NCBI RefSeq assembly: GCF_900107275.1
Contig: NZ_FNPI01000001.1
Coordinates: 620,001 to 684,000, forward strand
DNA length: 64,000 nt
Source: Evansella caseinilytica
Lineage (GTDB): Bacteria > Bacillota > Bacilli > Bacillales > Salisediminibacteriaceae
Direction: 5' to 3'
The notes beneath the pieces are model-generated. The model had not been told where the DNA came from, ran no database searches, and saw only the letters and a program-made list of their open reading frames with translations. A program made the translations under genes and the position numbers. This document shows, one piece after another, positions 50,498-59,137 of the stretch; the stretch's first letter is position 1; every line of letters starts with the position of its first letter.

Positions 50498-52826
50498 CCG
50501 TAACGGAAGTGAAAAACAATGGCGAGTTCGCCGCGACGGTAAAGACAAAGTTACCGGCGGCCACGCTTTTTTGACAGACATGGGATTTCCCCGAATGCTC
50601 TACGGGCGGGTATTGCGGAGTCATTACCCCCATGCGATTATCCGATCCATTGACCTGTCGGCGGCGGAGAAGCTGCCGGGAGTAGCCGCCGTGCTGTTTC
50701 ATAAAGATGTTCCCGGATTAAACGCCTTCGGTATTGCCGACCCAAACCAGCCGGTTTTTTGCGATTCTCTTGTCCGTTATGAGGGAGATGCGCTTGCGGC
50801 GGTGGCGGCAGAAACTTCCGAGATTGCCGAGGAAGCGCTGCAATTGATCAAGGTGGAGTACGACTGCCTGCCGGTGGTGGATTCTCCAGAGAAGGCGCTG
50901 TCTCCTCAAGCCCCGCAGCTCCATCCCGAAGGCAATATTCTTCATGAAACGGAATATGTGCGCGGAGAGATAGAAGCGGTGTTTGCGGACTGTGCAATGA
51001 TTGTGGAAACGACGTATGAGACACCGAGGCAAATGCATACTTATTTAGAAACGGAAGGTGGTGTTTTTGTCCCGGAAGACAGCGGCAGCCTGACGGTATA
51101 TGCACCGACCCAGCACGGCTACAAAGACAGGATGCAACTGGCGCGCATTCTGGCAGTTCCCGAAGAGGCGATTCGCATCATCTCCAGTCCCGCGGGCGGG
51201 TCGTTCGGCGGGAAGGATGAGCTGAATGTGCAGCCATACGGAGCACTGCTTGCCTTGCGTTGCGGTCGGCCGGTAAAAATTCACTATTCCCGTTCGGAAT
51301 CGGTGAAAGCCGGCTTAAAAAGGCATCCGATGACGGTGATGATGAAAACGGGGGCGGACGCTGATGGCAAGCTGCTAGCGCATCAAGTTGACATTGTGTC
51401 TGATACAGGGGCGTATGCTACATTGGGCGGCCCCGTCCTGAATTTTGCGACGGAACACTGCCTCGGACCGTATAGGATACCTCACGTGCATATCAAGGGA
51501 AAGGCGGTCTATACAAATAACGGCGTTTCCGGAGAATTTCGCGGCTTTGGCGGCAATCAAGTGATTTTTGCTCTGGAAGGACAACTGGATCGGCTGGCGG
51601 AAAAGTTACAGCTTGATCCATGGGAATTGCGAAGGATAAATGTACGGGAGCCTGATGATCCGGGCCCACTCGGCCAGCGGATTGTTCCAACCGACGGGCC
51701 GCGCCAAGTGTGGGAAGGTATTCAGCGTTCCCCCTTGTGGAAGAAACGAAAGCGAAGTGACGGAACCACCGGTAAGGTTCCCTGGATTAAAGCGGGAACT
51801 GGCGTCGCGCTGGCGATGCACGGCTCCGGATTAGGATACGGAATTCCTGATCCAGGGGGAGGCAGTTTGCGTCTAAATGAAAATGGAAAAATCGAGGCTG
51901 CCTTCGGGCACGAAGAATTTGGGCAGGGACTGCTGACGACAATTGAAATCTTGCTTCAGGATCACTTCCATTGTGCCGCGGAAGATTTGGAAATCGTCAT
52001 CGGGGATACGGATCGCGTCCCGCCGAGTGGTTCATCGACTGCGTCGCGGACGACCAACTCGGTTTGGCAGGCGTTGAATAACGTCAGGGAACCATTTTTG
52101 GCCGCTGTATACCGCAAAGCGGCGAAACTGACAGGCATACCGGAAATCCGCTTGCAAACAGGGCCGGGAGGGATTTGGACAACAGCGGACTGCGGCGGAG
52201 ACAAAAAAAATCTATTGAAGCGCGTTATCACCTACAAACAATTGGCCGACCAAGGTGCAAACGAGCCGGTGTTTTCCACGAAATTTCATTACCCGCTGAC
52301 TCCCGATCCGATCATCGGTGCTCATTATTTGTATACGAGTATCGCCGTCATCGCCGCAGTGGAAGTGAATCTGCTCACAGGAATGGTGAAGATTGCCGGA
52401 CTTGATCATTGCGTGGCGGCCGGACCAGTGATCAATCCCCCGGGTTATCTTGGACAAATTGAAGGGGGAAGCGTGATGGCTCTCGGATTTACGACGATGG
52501 AGAATGCAGTGATGCAGGAAGGATATTACACGACAAAAAATTTAGACACGTATCTCGTCCCGACGATTTTTGATGTACCTGAATTTCAGCAGGTGGACGC
52601 TGTGGAGGAGCTCATTTCAGGAGATGACTTCGGGCCGAGAGGAGTGGGAGAGATCGGAACCGTTGCCATCGCTCCGGCGATTGTGTCCGCCATCCGGCAG
52701 GCGACGGGGAAATGGCTGACCGCTCTGCCTGTTTCACCGGAACAGCTGGTGGCGGCTGACGCAGTGATTTCCTCATATCTACAGCCGGAAGAAGCTGACC
52801 GGAAGGAGAAAGGAAGGGACAACTGA
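50481..52826 (+). CDS. pucD: Xanthine dehydrogenase molybdopterin-binding subunit
   Basis: 781 residues from the ATG at 50481, preceded by AAAGGTGGTG inside the end of the FAD gene. Domain Ald_Xan_dh_C occupies 15-130 (VTGGHAFLTDMGFPRMLYGR), Ald_Xan_dh_C2 the rest. SSPAGGSFGGKDELNVQPYG near 235 is the GGSFGGK cofactor motif, GEFRGFGGNQVIFALEGQLD near 355 the substrate Arg region, FGHEEFGQGLLTTIEILLQ near 475 another cofactor loop, and PRGVGEIGTVAIAPAIVSAI near 720 the catalytic GxGE Glu. It oxidises hypoxanthine/xanthine to urate. Two bases separate it from the Fe-S gene. Confidence 0.94.
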   Translation: MLLDRNRNGSEKQWRVRRDGKDKVTGGHAFLTDMGFPRMLYGRVLRSHYPHAIIRSIDLSAAEKLPGVAAVLFHKDVPGLNAFGIADPNQPVFCDSLVRYEGDALAAVAAETSEIAEEALQLIKVEYDCLPVVDSPEKALSPQAPQLHPEGNILHETEYVRGEIEAVFADCAMIVETTYETPRQMHTYLETEGGVFVPEDSGSLTVYAPTQHGYKDRMQLARILAVPEEAIRIISSPAGGSFGGKDELNVQPYGALLALRCGRPVKIHYSRSESVKAGLKRHPMTVMMKTGADADGKLLAHQVDIVSDTGAYATLGGPVLNFATEHCLGPYRIPHVHIKGKAVYTNNGVSGEFRGFGGNQVIFALEGQLDRLAEKLQLDPWELRRINVREPDDPGPLGQRIVPTDGPRQVWEGIQRSPLWKKRKRSDGTTGKVPWIKAGTGVALAMHGSGLGYGIPDPGGGSLRLNENGKIEAAFGHEEFGQGLLTTIEILLQDHFHCAAEDLEIVIGDTDRVPPSGSSTASRTTNSVWQALNNVREPFLAAVYRKAAKLTGIPEIRLQTGPGGIWTTADCGGDKKNLLKRVITYKQLADQGANEPVFSTKFHYPLTPDPIIGAHYLYTSIAVIAAVEVNLLTGMVKIAGLDHCVAAGPVINPPGYLGQIEGGSVMALGFTTMENAVMQEGYYTTKNLDTYLVPTIFDVPEFQQVDAVEELISGDDFGPRGVGEIGTVAIAPAIVSAIRQATGKWLTALPVSPEQLVAADAVISSYLQPEEADRKEKGRDN

Positions 52827-52827
52827 C

Positions 52828-53388
52828 ATGAACAGGCCGGAAAAATCACCTTTGTTGGAAAAAACAGCCGATTTTTCACTAAACTTTTCATTGAACGGCA
52901 GTCAACTATATTTGCAAGTACCTCCTACCAGAAGGCTGGTGGATATTCTCCGCCGCGATCTTCGGTTGACAGGAACAAAAATCAGCTGTGAAATCGGCAG
53001 ATGTGGAGCGTGCATGGTGCTGATCGACGGAAAAGCGTTTAATTCCTGCCTGACAATGGCTTATCAATGTCAAGGGAAGCAGGTCACAACGATTGAAGGT
53101 ATCTCCAAGGACGGTTTGGATGTTATCCAGCAAGCATTTTTGAAGGAAGGCGGTTTTCAGTGCGGGTACTGTACTCCAGGAATGATTATTTCATTAAAGG
53201 CGGCATGTCTTGCCAGAGTGAGCCCGGACTTCTCAGAGCTGAAAGAAGCGTTGACAGGAAACTTATGCCGCTGCACCGGTTACGGCGGAATTCATCGGGT
53301 ACTGCGCCGTTTGAGCAGCGATCAAAATGAAAGCGGGCGGAGAGCTGTCGGAAAGGACCGGGACGCGGATTCATCGGCTGAAAGATAG
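52828..53388 (+). CDS. pucE: Xanthine dehydrogenase [2Fe-2S] subunit
   Basis: 186 residues. Cys54, Cys59, Cys62 and Cys74 (KISCEIGRCGACMVL and NSC) bind the plant-type cluster; Cys112, Cys115, Cys147 and Cys149 (FQCGYCTPGMI, NLCRCTGYGGI) bind the second cluster in the helical domain. It relays electrons from molybdenum to FAD. The C-terminal 25 residues are charged and extra. A 12-base gap leads to the XdhC-like gene. Confidence 0.94.
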   Translation: MNRPEKSPLLEKTADFSLNFSLNGSQLYLQVPPTRRLVDILRRDLRLTGTKISCEIGRCGACMVLIDGKAFNSCLTMAYQCQGKQVTTIEGISKDGLDVIQQAFLKEGGFQCGYCTPGMIISLKAACLARVSPDFSELKEALTGNLCRCTGYGGIHRVLRRLSSDQNESGRRAVGKDRDADSSAER

Positions 53389-53400
53389 GGAGGGGAAAAG

Positions 53401-54549
53401 GTGAAGGAATTATACGATTATCTTCAAGTGATCAGGCAAAACAAGCACCTTTCTTTTGCGCTGGCAACGGTAATAAAGGTGGAGGGTTCTGCCTACCGCC
53501 ACCAAGGAGCGAAAATGCTGTTTTCAGAAACCGGGGAGCAATACGGGATCATCAGCGGCGGGTGTCTGGAAGAAGATTTACAATTTCGGGCGACTGAAGT
53601 GATTGCCGCTAATCGGCCGATGACGGTTACTTATGATTTACGTCCGGAAGATGATGCCGACTGGGGACAGGGAGCCGGCTGCAACGGGAAAGTCATTGTT
53701 TACTTGGAACGACTTGTCTGGGAGGACAGCGGCAAAGACGGAAGGGAGTCGTTGCTGGCGCTGATTTGGCAGGAACTGGAGCGCGGGCGCCAAATCCTCT
53801 GCATGCGAAAAATCAAGAGGCAGGATAATGAGCATCGTCCCGTCGGTGAAAACTTGCCGTTACTGTTTGACGCTTCCGGAGAACTGATCAGCAAACATGC
53901 CAAGCGCGCTGTTGACAAAAAAATGTTGACAAAGCTGCGGCAATTTGTCCATGATGACCGCAATTTTGAATATACGGCATTGCCTGGCAATAAGGCTGTC
54001 GATGTTCTTATTGAACGCTGGAAGCCGAAAGACATCCTTTATATTTTTGGCGCCGGTCCTGATGTGGAGCCGCTTGTGGAGCGGGCTTCCGAATTTTATT
54101 TTTCCCCGATCATCATTGATCCCCGGTCAAGCCGCTGCCATTCAAGCCGGTTTCCAAAGGCAAAGGAACTGATTGCCGTCCATCCGGAAACGTTTTTAAA
54201 GAAGCATGACGAGATTGGAGAAAACAGCTTTGTCCTCATCATGACACATCATTTTTCGCGTGACAGGTATATTTTGAATTATTTCATTGAACGCCTTCCG
54301 CGGCCAGCATATGTGGGAATTCTCGGCCCGCGTCGGAGGACGGAAAGGCTGTTGTACCCGAAAAGCGTGCCGGAGTGGATTCATTCCCCAGTGGGTGTAA
54401 ACATCTATGCGGAGGATGCGGAAGAAATCAGCATCAGCATCATTGGAGAGCTGATTCAAGTGCGAAACAAACAGCGGGTGCTTGAGCGGAAAAAGCAAAG
54501 GGATGAGTTGCAAGACGAAGAAAGAGCGCAATGGAAGCAACGGGGATGA
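53401..54549 (+). CDS. pucA: XdhC/CoxI-family molybdenum cofactor insertion protein
   Basis: 382 residues from a GTG after GGGAGGGGAAAAG. The N-terminal XdhC_CoxI domain shows TVIKVEGSAYRHQGAKMLFS near 22, IISGGCLEEDLQFRATEV near 50 and GQGAGCNGKVIVYLERL near 85, the conserved Cys motifs. The Rossmann C-terminal half has ILYIFGAGPDVEPLVERASE near 216 and PAYVGILGPRRRTERLL near 300. In Rhodobacter XdhC binds the molybdenum cofactor, protects it from MobA, and delivers it to XDH. It overlaps the MobA-like gene by 19 bases. In B. subtilis pucA and pucB precede pucCDE; here they follow. Confidence 0.9.
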   Translation: MKELYDYLQVIRQNKHLSFALATVIKVEGSAYRHQGAKMLFSETGEQYGIISGGCLEEDLQFRATEVIAANRPMTVTYDLRPEDDADWGQGAGCNGKVIVYLERLVWEDSGKDGRESLLALIWQELERGRQILCMRKIKRQDNEHRPVGENLPLLFDASGELISKHAKRAVDKKMLTKLRQFVHDDRNFEYTALPGNKAVDVLIERWKPKDILYIFGAGPDVEPLVERASEFYFSPIIIDPRSSRCHSSRFPKAKELIAVHPETFLKKHDEIGENSFVLIMTHHFSRDRYILNYFIERLPRPAYVGILGPRRRTERLLYPKSVPEWIHSPVGVNIYAEDAEEISISIIGELIQVRNKQRVLERKKQRDELQDEERAQWKQRG

Positions 54550-55196
54550 CGAGGCTGGAGCAAGAGCCGGTTTGCGCAGTCATCCTTGCCGCAGGTACGT
54601 CGTCGCGCATGGGGAGAGAAAAGCAATTGCTGCCTCTGAAAGGGCGGTATTTACTGGAGTGGGTGATTGCTACTGCTCTCATCTTCCCGTTTGAAGCAGT
54701 CTTTGTCATTACGGGCCATCAAAGCGAAAAAATTCGGGAAAAGATCGGGATCAACGCTTCCCGGCTCAAGTGGATAAAGAACGCTCGCTATGAACGGGGA
54801 CAAAGCGCGTCCTTTCATGTCGGTTGGCGTGCGGTGATGGATACCGGCTGCAAGGGAGCGATGTTTTTTTTAGGTGATCAGCCCTTTCTCACAGAGGAAA
54901 CGATCCGGTTTGTTTTCCGGACAGGGCAGCGGCGCCAGCAGCAAGAGACCGCTCCGTTTGCCATTCGCCCGGTATATCACGGCTGCCCGGGTCACCCGGT
55001 CTTTTTCGGGAACATCAGTGGACTCGAAGTGACGACCGTCACCGGAGATCAAGGAGGCAGGAGCCTGCTGCGGGAGTTGCCGCAGCAGCATCTTTTGCCG
55101 GTTTCCGATCCATTCATAACCTTTGATATTGATACGGAAGCTGATTATCAACAAGCCCAGCAGATTGCCGCCGCTTTAGAAAAAAGTACAAGATAG
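54531..55196 (+). CDS. pucB: MobA-like nucleotidyltransferase for molybdopterin cytosine dinucleotide
   Basis: 221 residues; ATG 54531 or ATG 54546 (residue 6) may be used. VCAVILAAGTSSRMGREKQL near 11 is the NTP-transferase signature (LAAGxSxRMGxxK), VFVITGHQSEKI the second strand, AMFFLGDQPFLTEETIRFVF near 105 the metal-binding GDQP loop, and YHGCPGHPVFFGNISGLEVT near 145 the substrate loop typical of MocA/PucB-type enzymes. It would add a nucleotide to molybdopterin for XDH. The gene overlaps pucA and ends right at a 21-nt repeat array. Confidence 0.87.
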   Translation: MEATGMTRLEQEPVCAVILAAGTSSRMGREKQLLPLKGRYLLEWVIATALIFPFEAVFVITGHQSEKIREKIGINASRLKWIKNARYERGQSASFHVGWRAVMDTGCKGAMFFLGDQPFLTEETIRFVFRTGQRRQQQETAPFAIRPVYHGCPGHPVFFGNISGLEVTTVTGDQGGRSLLRELPQQHLLPVSDPFITFDIDTEADYQQAQQIAAALEKSTR

Positions 55197-55445
55197 CCGG
55201 AATAAATCGCAAGCCGAGACGGAAATAAATGATGACACCGACGAATAATCGCGGCTGAGCCGGAATAAAATCGTGAAACGGACGGATAAATCCTCCTTTT
55301 GGACGGGATGATTTACAGAAACGACGGAATTAATCTCTTTTTCGACAGAATTACAGTTCAAACCGACGGAATCACGAACCCGAAGGTAAAAATCCCGAGT
55401 TCGGCGGAACTTCACTTTTAACCGGCGGAAATTTTTATATCCGCG
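55196..55445. repeat. 21-nt-period GACGGAAT array (copy 4, longest)
   Basis: Heads at 55196, 55218, 55240, 55259, 55281, 55302, 55323, 55344, 55365, 55403 and 55424; the central spacings are 21, 21, 21, 21 and the others 19-22 (one 38). Heads read [G]ACGGAAT, GACGGGAT, GCCGGAAT or GGCGGAA. It begins on the last base of the pucB stop codon and fills the first half of the 569-base gap before the deaminase; the riboswitch follows. Confidence 0.82.
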
Positions 55446-55527
55446 AACCCCCATATGAAAAACTCAATCAATTGCAAAAAAATAACCAATATTAAAAATA
55501 TTGTGACATTATATAACGAAAAGCTGG

Positions 55528-55554
55528 TTGGAAAGGCAGTCTTTCACTTATAAT
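55528..55554 (+). promoter_or_regulatory. Possible sigma-A promoter for the riboswitch transcript
   Basis: TATAAT at 55549-55554 with TTGGAA at 55528-55533 gives a short 15-base spacer. The -10 box is perfect, the -35 weak. The riboswitch aptamer begins about 40 bases later. Confidence 0.45.
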
Positions 55555-55592
55555 TTTACAAACAAGTAAAAGTAAGGTAAGCTGCAACATTC

Positions 55593-55700
55593 GCATTCGT
55601 ATAACCTCAATAATATGGTTTGGGGGTTTCTACTAGGAACCGTAAATTCCTGGCTACGAAGCTGTGCACGGCTGTGTGTACATTACTTCGTAGCTTTTTT
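55593..55700 (+). ncRNA. Purine riboswitch (guanine-type) with overlapping terminator, ON architecture
   Basis: The aptamer shows the purine riboswitch core in order: P1 TTCGTA (55596-55601), J1/2 TAA, P2 CCTCAA, loop AATATGG, P2' TTGGGG, GTTTCTAC, P3 AGGAA, loop CCGTAAA, P3' TTCCT and GGCTACGAA. The base before TACGAA that reads the ligand is C (55654), the guanine/hypoxanthine state; adenine aptamers have T. The usual A one base earlier is G here. P1' TACGAA (55655-55660) is part of the 5' arm GCTACGAAG (55653-55661) of a terminator whose 3' arm CTTCGTAGC (55686-55694) precedes TTTTTT. P1 and terminator exclude each other, so ligand binding should allow read-through into the deaminase gene. 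Confidence 0.88.
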
Positions 55701-55765
55701 CGCTGACGGAAGCCCGCGAGTTTTTCCGCACAGATTGCCAACCATACTGTAAGGAGGGGTGAACG

Positions 55766-57103
55766 ATGAGGAGCATCTTGGTTAAAAACGGCGAGATTAT
55801 CACGATGAATGAAGCGGATGACCGCTTTACCGGCGACATTTATATCGAAGGGGACACGATCAAGGAGATCGGCAGTCACCTTGATCACAGACAAGCGGAA
55901 AAAATTATTGATGCAACGAATCGGGTAATCATTCCAGGCTTTATTCAAACCCATCTTCATCTTTGCCAGACACTCTTCAGGGGAAGAGCGGACGATTTGG
56001 AGCTCATGGATTGGCTGCGTAAGAAAATTTGGCCGTTGGAAGCGGCTCACGATGAAGAATCGTTATATTATTCGGCAATGCTTGGCCTTGGCGAGCTGAT
56101 TCAAAGCGGCACCACCACGATTGTCGATATGGAGACTGTACATCATACGGAATATGCTTTTCAAGCAATCGCCGCTTCAGGAATCAGAGCGCTCTCCGGT
56201 AAAGCGATGATGGACAAAGGACAGGATGTTCCGGGACCATTGCAGGAAAAAACAGCCGTTTCCCTTCAGCAAAGCGTCGATCTTTTAGAAAAATGGCATG
56301 GATATGACGGTGGAAGAATAAAATACGCGTTTTCTCCCCGCTTCGTCATCTCGTGCACAGCGGAGTTGCTGAAAGAAGTAAAAAGCCTTTCGGACCGGTA
56401 TCACGTCCATGTGCATACCCATGCCTCCGAAAACAAAGGAGAAATTGAAATCGTCCAACAGGAAACAGGCAGGAGAAACATTGCTTACTTAGACGATTTA
56501 GGACTGGCAAACGACAGGCTGATTCTTGCCCATTGCATCTGGCTGGATGAAGAAGAAAAGCGAATTATCAAAGAAAAAAACGTAAAAGTGAGTCACTGCC
56601 CCGGGTCCAATTTAAAGCTCGCTTCCGGCATTGCCGAAATACCCGATATGCTCCGGCGGGATATTGCCGTCAGCTTAGGGGCAGACGGCGCATCGTGCAA
56701 TAACAACTTAGATATGTTTCAAGAAATGAGACTTGCCGCACTCATTCAAAAACCGATTCATGGCCCGTGTACAATGGATGCGAAAACGGTATTTACGATG
56801 GCGACGAGCGGCGGGGCCCGGGCTTTGGGAATGGAAGCCGAAATCGGCAGTATTGAGACCGGAAAAAAAGCTGATCTGGTGATTTTGAATTTACATGATT
56901 TTCACGTGTATCCTTCGTCTGACGTGGATACTGTTTCACGGATAGTGTATTCTGCTACGCGGGCCGACGTGGAGACATCTATTATTAACGGGAGCATTGT
57001 CATGGAGAACAGAAAGCTAAAGACAGTGGATAAAGGGCATGTTCTTCGGAAAGCGGATGGCGCGGTCAAGCGGCTGCTGAAGCGGCTGGAAGACATTGGC
57101 TAA
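55766..57103 (+). CDS. Amidohydrolase, probable guanine (or 8-oxoguanine) deaminase
   Basis: 445 residues after AAGGAGGGGTG. It belongs to the metal-dependent deaminases (TrzN/AtzB/SsnA group): IPGFIQTHLHLCQTLFRGRA near 53 with the HxH zinc pair, DLELMDWLRKKIWPLEA, HVHTHASENKGEIE near 212 with the next His and Glu, LAHCIWLDEEE near 250, VSHCPGSNLKLASG near 273 and SLGADGASCNNNLDMFQEMR near 303 with the catalytic Asp. Sequence alone leaves guanine, 8-oxoguanine, 5'-deoxyadenosine or a triazine as substrate. The guanine-class riboswitch in its leader and the purine genes on both sides favour guanine to xanthine, feeding XDH. It differs from the small GuaD (cytidine deaminase-like) enzyme of B. 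subtilis. Confidence 0.85.
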   Translation: MRSILVKNGEIITMNEADDRFTGDIYIEGDTIKEIGSHLDHRQAEKIIDATNRVIIPGFIQTHLHLCQTLFRGRADDLELMDWLRKKIWPLEAAHDEESLYYSAMLGLGELIQSGTTTIVDMETVHHTEYAFQAIAASGIRALSGKAMMDKGQDVPGPLQEKTAVSLQQSVDLLEKWHGYDGGRIKYAFSPRFVISCTAELLKEVKSLSDRYHVHVHTHASENKGEIEIVQQETGRRNIAYLDDLGLANDRLILAHCIWLDEEEKRIIKEKNVKVSHCPGSNLKLASGIAEIPDMLRRDIAVSLGADGASCNNNLDMFQEMRLAALIQKPIHGPCTMDAKTVFTMATSGGARALGMEAEIGSIETGKKADLVILNLHDFHVYPSSDVDTVSRIVYSATRADVETSIINGSIVMENRKLKTVDKGHVLRKADGAVKRLLKRLEDIG

Positions 57104-57171
57104 GCCATGCGTCCAACGTCGAATTCTGGTTGATTGCCGTCGACCGGAAAAATTATTTTCAAGCAAGGGAG

Positions 57172-57723
57172 ATGGAGAAGATTCCCTATACCATGCAGGA
57201 AATCAATGAAATGAACAAAAACGAATTTACAGCCTGTATTGGCGGAGTATTTGAGCATTCATCCGCGATTGCCGAAGCGGCTTGGCAGCATCGGCCATTT
57301 CAGAGCTTGCATGAGCTGGATAACAGGCTGATCACTGCAATGTATCAGTCGGAGCCCTCCACAAAGCTGGCTTTATTGCGGGCTCATCCCGACCTCGGAA
57401 CAAGGATGGAAATTTCAACAGCTTCGATGCAGGAACAAAAAAATGCCGGTTTGACAAACTTGACTGAGGAAGAATATCACCGTTTTTCCCTGCTGAACAA
57501 AAGCTATACAGAAAAATTCGGATTTCCGTTCATTATGGCGGTGAAAGGACAGGATAAAATAACTATTTTGAAAAAAATAGAATCTAGGTTAAGCAACAGC
57601 AGTGACGTAGAAATGGCGACAGGATTAAAGGAAGTAAGCAAAATCGTTCGTTTCCGTCTCGAAGCGCTGATTGACAGCAGCCAGCGAAACGGACACAGGA
57701 TGCACGTGGAAAGAAACAATTGA
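57172..57723 (+). CDS. 2-oxo-4-hydroxy-4-carboxy-5-ureidoimidazoline (OHCU) decarboxylase
   Basis: 183 residues from the ATG at 57172; the open frame reaches 57130 but no good ribosome-binding site decides the start. YTMQEINEMNKNEFTACIGG near 6 and VFEHSSAIAEAAWQHRPFQS near 27 are the family opening, LLRAHPDLGTRM near 78 holds the catalytic His (HPDLG), and SLLNKSYTEKFGFPFIMAVK near 115 carries the substrate loop. The enzyme makes S-(+)-allantoin from OHCU. In B. subtilis it is the N-terminal half of PucL, fused to uricase; here it is a separate gene with uricase 26 bases behind. Confidence 0.92.
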   Translation: MEKIPYTMQEINEMNKNEFTACIGGVFEHSSAIAEAAWQHRPFQSLHELDNRLITAMYQSEPSTKLALLRAHPDLGTRMEISTASMQEQKNAGLTNLTEEEYHRFSLLNKSYTEKFGFPFIMAVKGQDKITILKKIESRLSNSSDVEMATGLKEVSKIVRFRLEALIDSSQRNGHRMHVERNN

Positions 57724-57749
57724 CAGCGACTACATTGGAGGTGCTTTTC

Positions 57750-58727
57750 ATGAAAACAAAACCGCTAAGGGAGACAACCACCCGCACGATGTATTACGGC
57801 AAAGGGGATGTATTTGTCTATCGAACATATGCGAAGCCCCTGAAAGGGATTAAACAAATACCGGAATCCGCTTTTTTCGGCAGAAAGAACACGATCTTGG
57901 GAATGGATATCCGAATTGCCTTGAAAGGAGAGGCCTTTTTACCCTCGTTTACAACAGGAGATAACTCGTTGGTGATTGCGACAGATTCAATGAAAAATTT
58001 CATTTTGTATCATGCAGGAGAATATGAAGGTGCCACAATGGAAGGCTTTTTGGAATATGTCAGCAAAGAGTTTTTCAAGCAGTATGCTCACGTTCAGGGA
58101 GTGGTAATCTCCGGCCGACAGCTGCCGTTTATAGAAGTGGATGTCCCGGCGGAGGACGGAGGATTTAAACCGAGCGCCACTGTTTTTCGCCAACGGCAGC
58201 TGGAGTACCCGGTTGCCTTGCTGGAAATGGCAAGAACAGAAGACGATGACTACGAGATCGTTGAACAGTCGAGCGGTATTGAAGGATTGCACTTAGTTAA
58301 AGTAAGGGGAAGCTCCTTTCATGGCTATATAAAAGACGAATTTACGACGCTTCCGGAAGCGTTTGACCGCCCGCTGTTCATTTATTTAACGATTCGCTGG
58401 CGTTATAAAAACGGAAAGGATGCCCGTGGAAAATACCCGGTCAACTATGTTTGTGCCGAGCAGGTGGTGCATATCGCCCAAACAGTGTTTGCCGAGGAAA
58501 ATTCCCCTTCCATTCAGCACCTCGTTTACACTATCGGCAAACGGATACTGGACCGCTTTCCACAATTGACGGAAGTGATGTTTGAATCCAATAATCGGAC
58601 ATGGGAAACAGTGCTCGACGAAATCCCCAGCTCTCTTGAAGGAAAGGTGTTCACAGATCCCCAGCCGCCTTACGGATTCCAGGTATTCTCCATGACTCCT
58701 GAAGACCTCGGCACGGGAGAAGGGTAA
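57750..58727 (+). CDS. Urate oxidase (uricase)
   Basis: 325 residues from the ATG at 57750 with TTGGAGGTG ahead. TRTMYYGKGDVFVYRTYAKP near 9 is the first T-fold strand, SLVIATDSMKNFILYHAGEY near 70 contains the ATDS motif whose Thr orients urate and O2, and VVISGRQLPFIEVD near 110, VRGSSFHGYIKDEFTTLPEA near 180 and FESNNRTWETV near 285 line the active site (Phe and the NxxxW/Asn region). It oxidises urate to 5-hydroxyisourate. It equals the C-terminal part of B. subtilis PucL. The HIU hydrolase starts two bases after its stop. Confidence 0.94.
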   Translation: MKTKPLRETTTRTMYYGKGDVFVYRTYAKPLKGIKQIPESAFFGRKNTILGMDIRIALKGEAFLPSFTTGDNSLVIATDSMKNFILYHAGEYEGATMEGFLEYVSKEFFKQYAHVQGVVISGRQLPFIEVDVPAEDGGFKPSATVFRQRQLEYPVALLEMARTEDDDYEIVEQSSGIEGLHLVKVRGSSFHGYIKDEFTTLPEAFDRPLFIYLTIRWRYKNGKDARGKYPVNYVCAEQVVHIAQTVFAEENSPSIQHLVYTIGKRILDRFPQLTEVMFESNNRTWETVLDEIPSSLEGKVFTDPQPPYGFQVFSMTPEDLGTGEG

Positions 58728-58728
58728 G

Positions 58729-59091
58729 TTGGCAGGGCGGTTGACAACCCATGTGCTGAATACAAGTGCCGGTAAACCAGCACAGCAACTATTTCTGGAG
58801 CTGTGGAAATATAACGATTCTACTCAACAGGTTACCAAAATATTGGAATGCAGAACAAATGAGGACGGCAGGGTGAATCGCCCGCTCCTCGAAGGAGAGC
58901 GGATGGCAGCAGGACAATACGAGCTGCGATTTTTTGTTGACGAATATTTTCGCAGCACCGGCGCACAACAGGAAGAGCTGCCATTTTTGCAAATCATTCC
59001 TGTTCGCTTTACAATCTCGGACACGGAGGTTCACTACCATATACCGCTGCTTGTTGCGCCGGGAGGCTACACCGTCTATCGCGGCAGCTAG
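58729..59091 (+). CDS. pucM: 5-hydroxyisourate hydrolase (transthyretin-like)
   Basis: 120 residues from a TTG after GAGAAGGG. LTTHVLNTSAGKPAQQLFLE near 5 contains the first active-site His, NEDGRVNRPLLEG near 43 the Arg, and the protein ends YTVYRGS, the invariant C-terminal YRGS of HIU hydrolases. It hydrolyses 5-hydroxyisourate to OHCU, the substrate of the decarboxylase two genes up. It is directly coupled to uricase. Confidence 0.95.
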   Translation: MAGRLTTHVLNTSAGKPAQQLFLELWKYNDSTQQVTKILECRTNEDGRVNRPLLEGERMAAGQYELRFFVDEYFRSTGAQQEELPFLQIIPVRFTISDTEVHYHIPLLVAPGGYTVYRGS

Positions 59092-59137
59092 TGTTCCTTT
59101 TAGCCTGCTGATCATCAGTGGCAGCTTTCAAGTTAAA

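Noticed and set aside
55176-55454. 92-codon minus-strand frame across the 21-nt array
   Set aside because: Open only because 21 is a multiple of three; no start signal, overlaps the riboswitch leader and the end of pucB.
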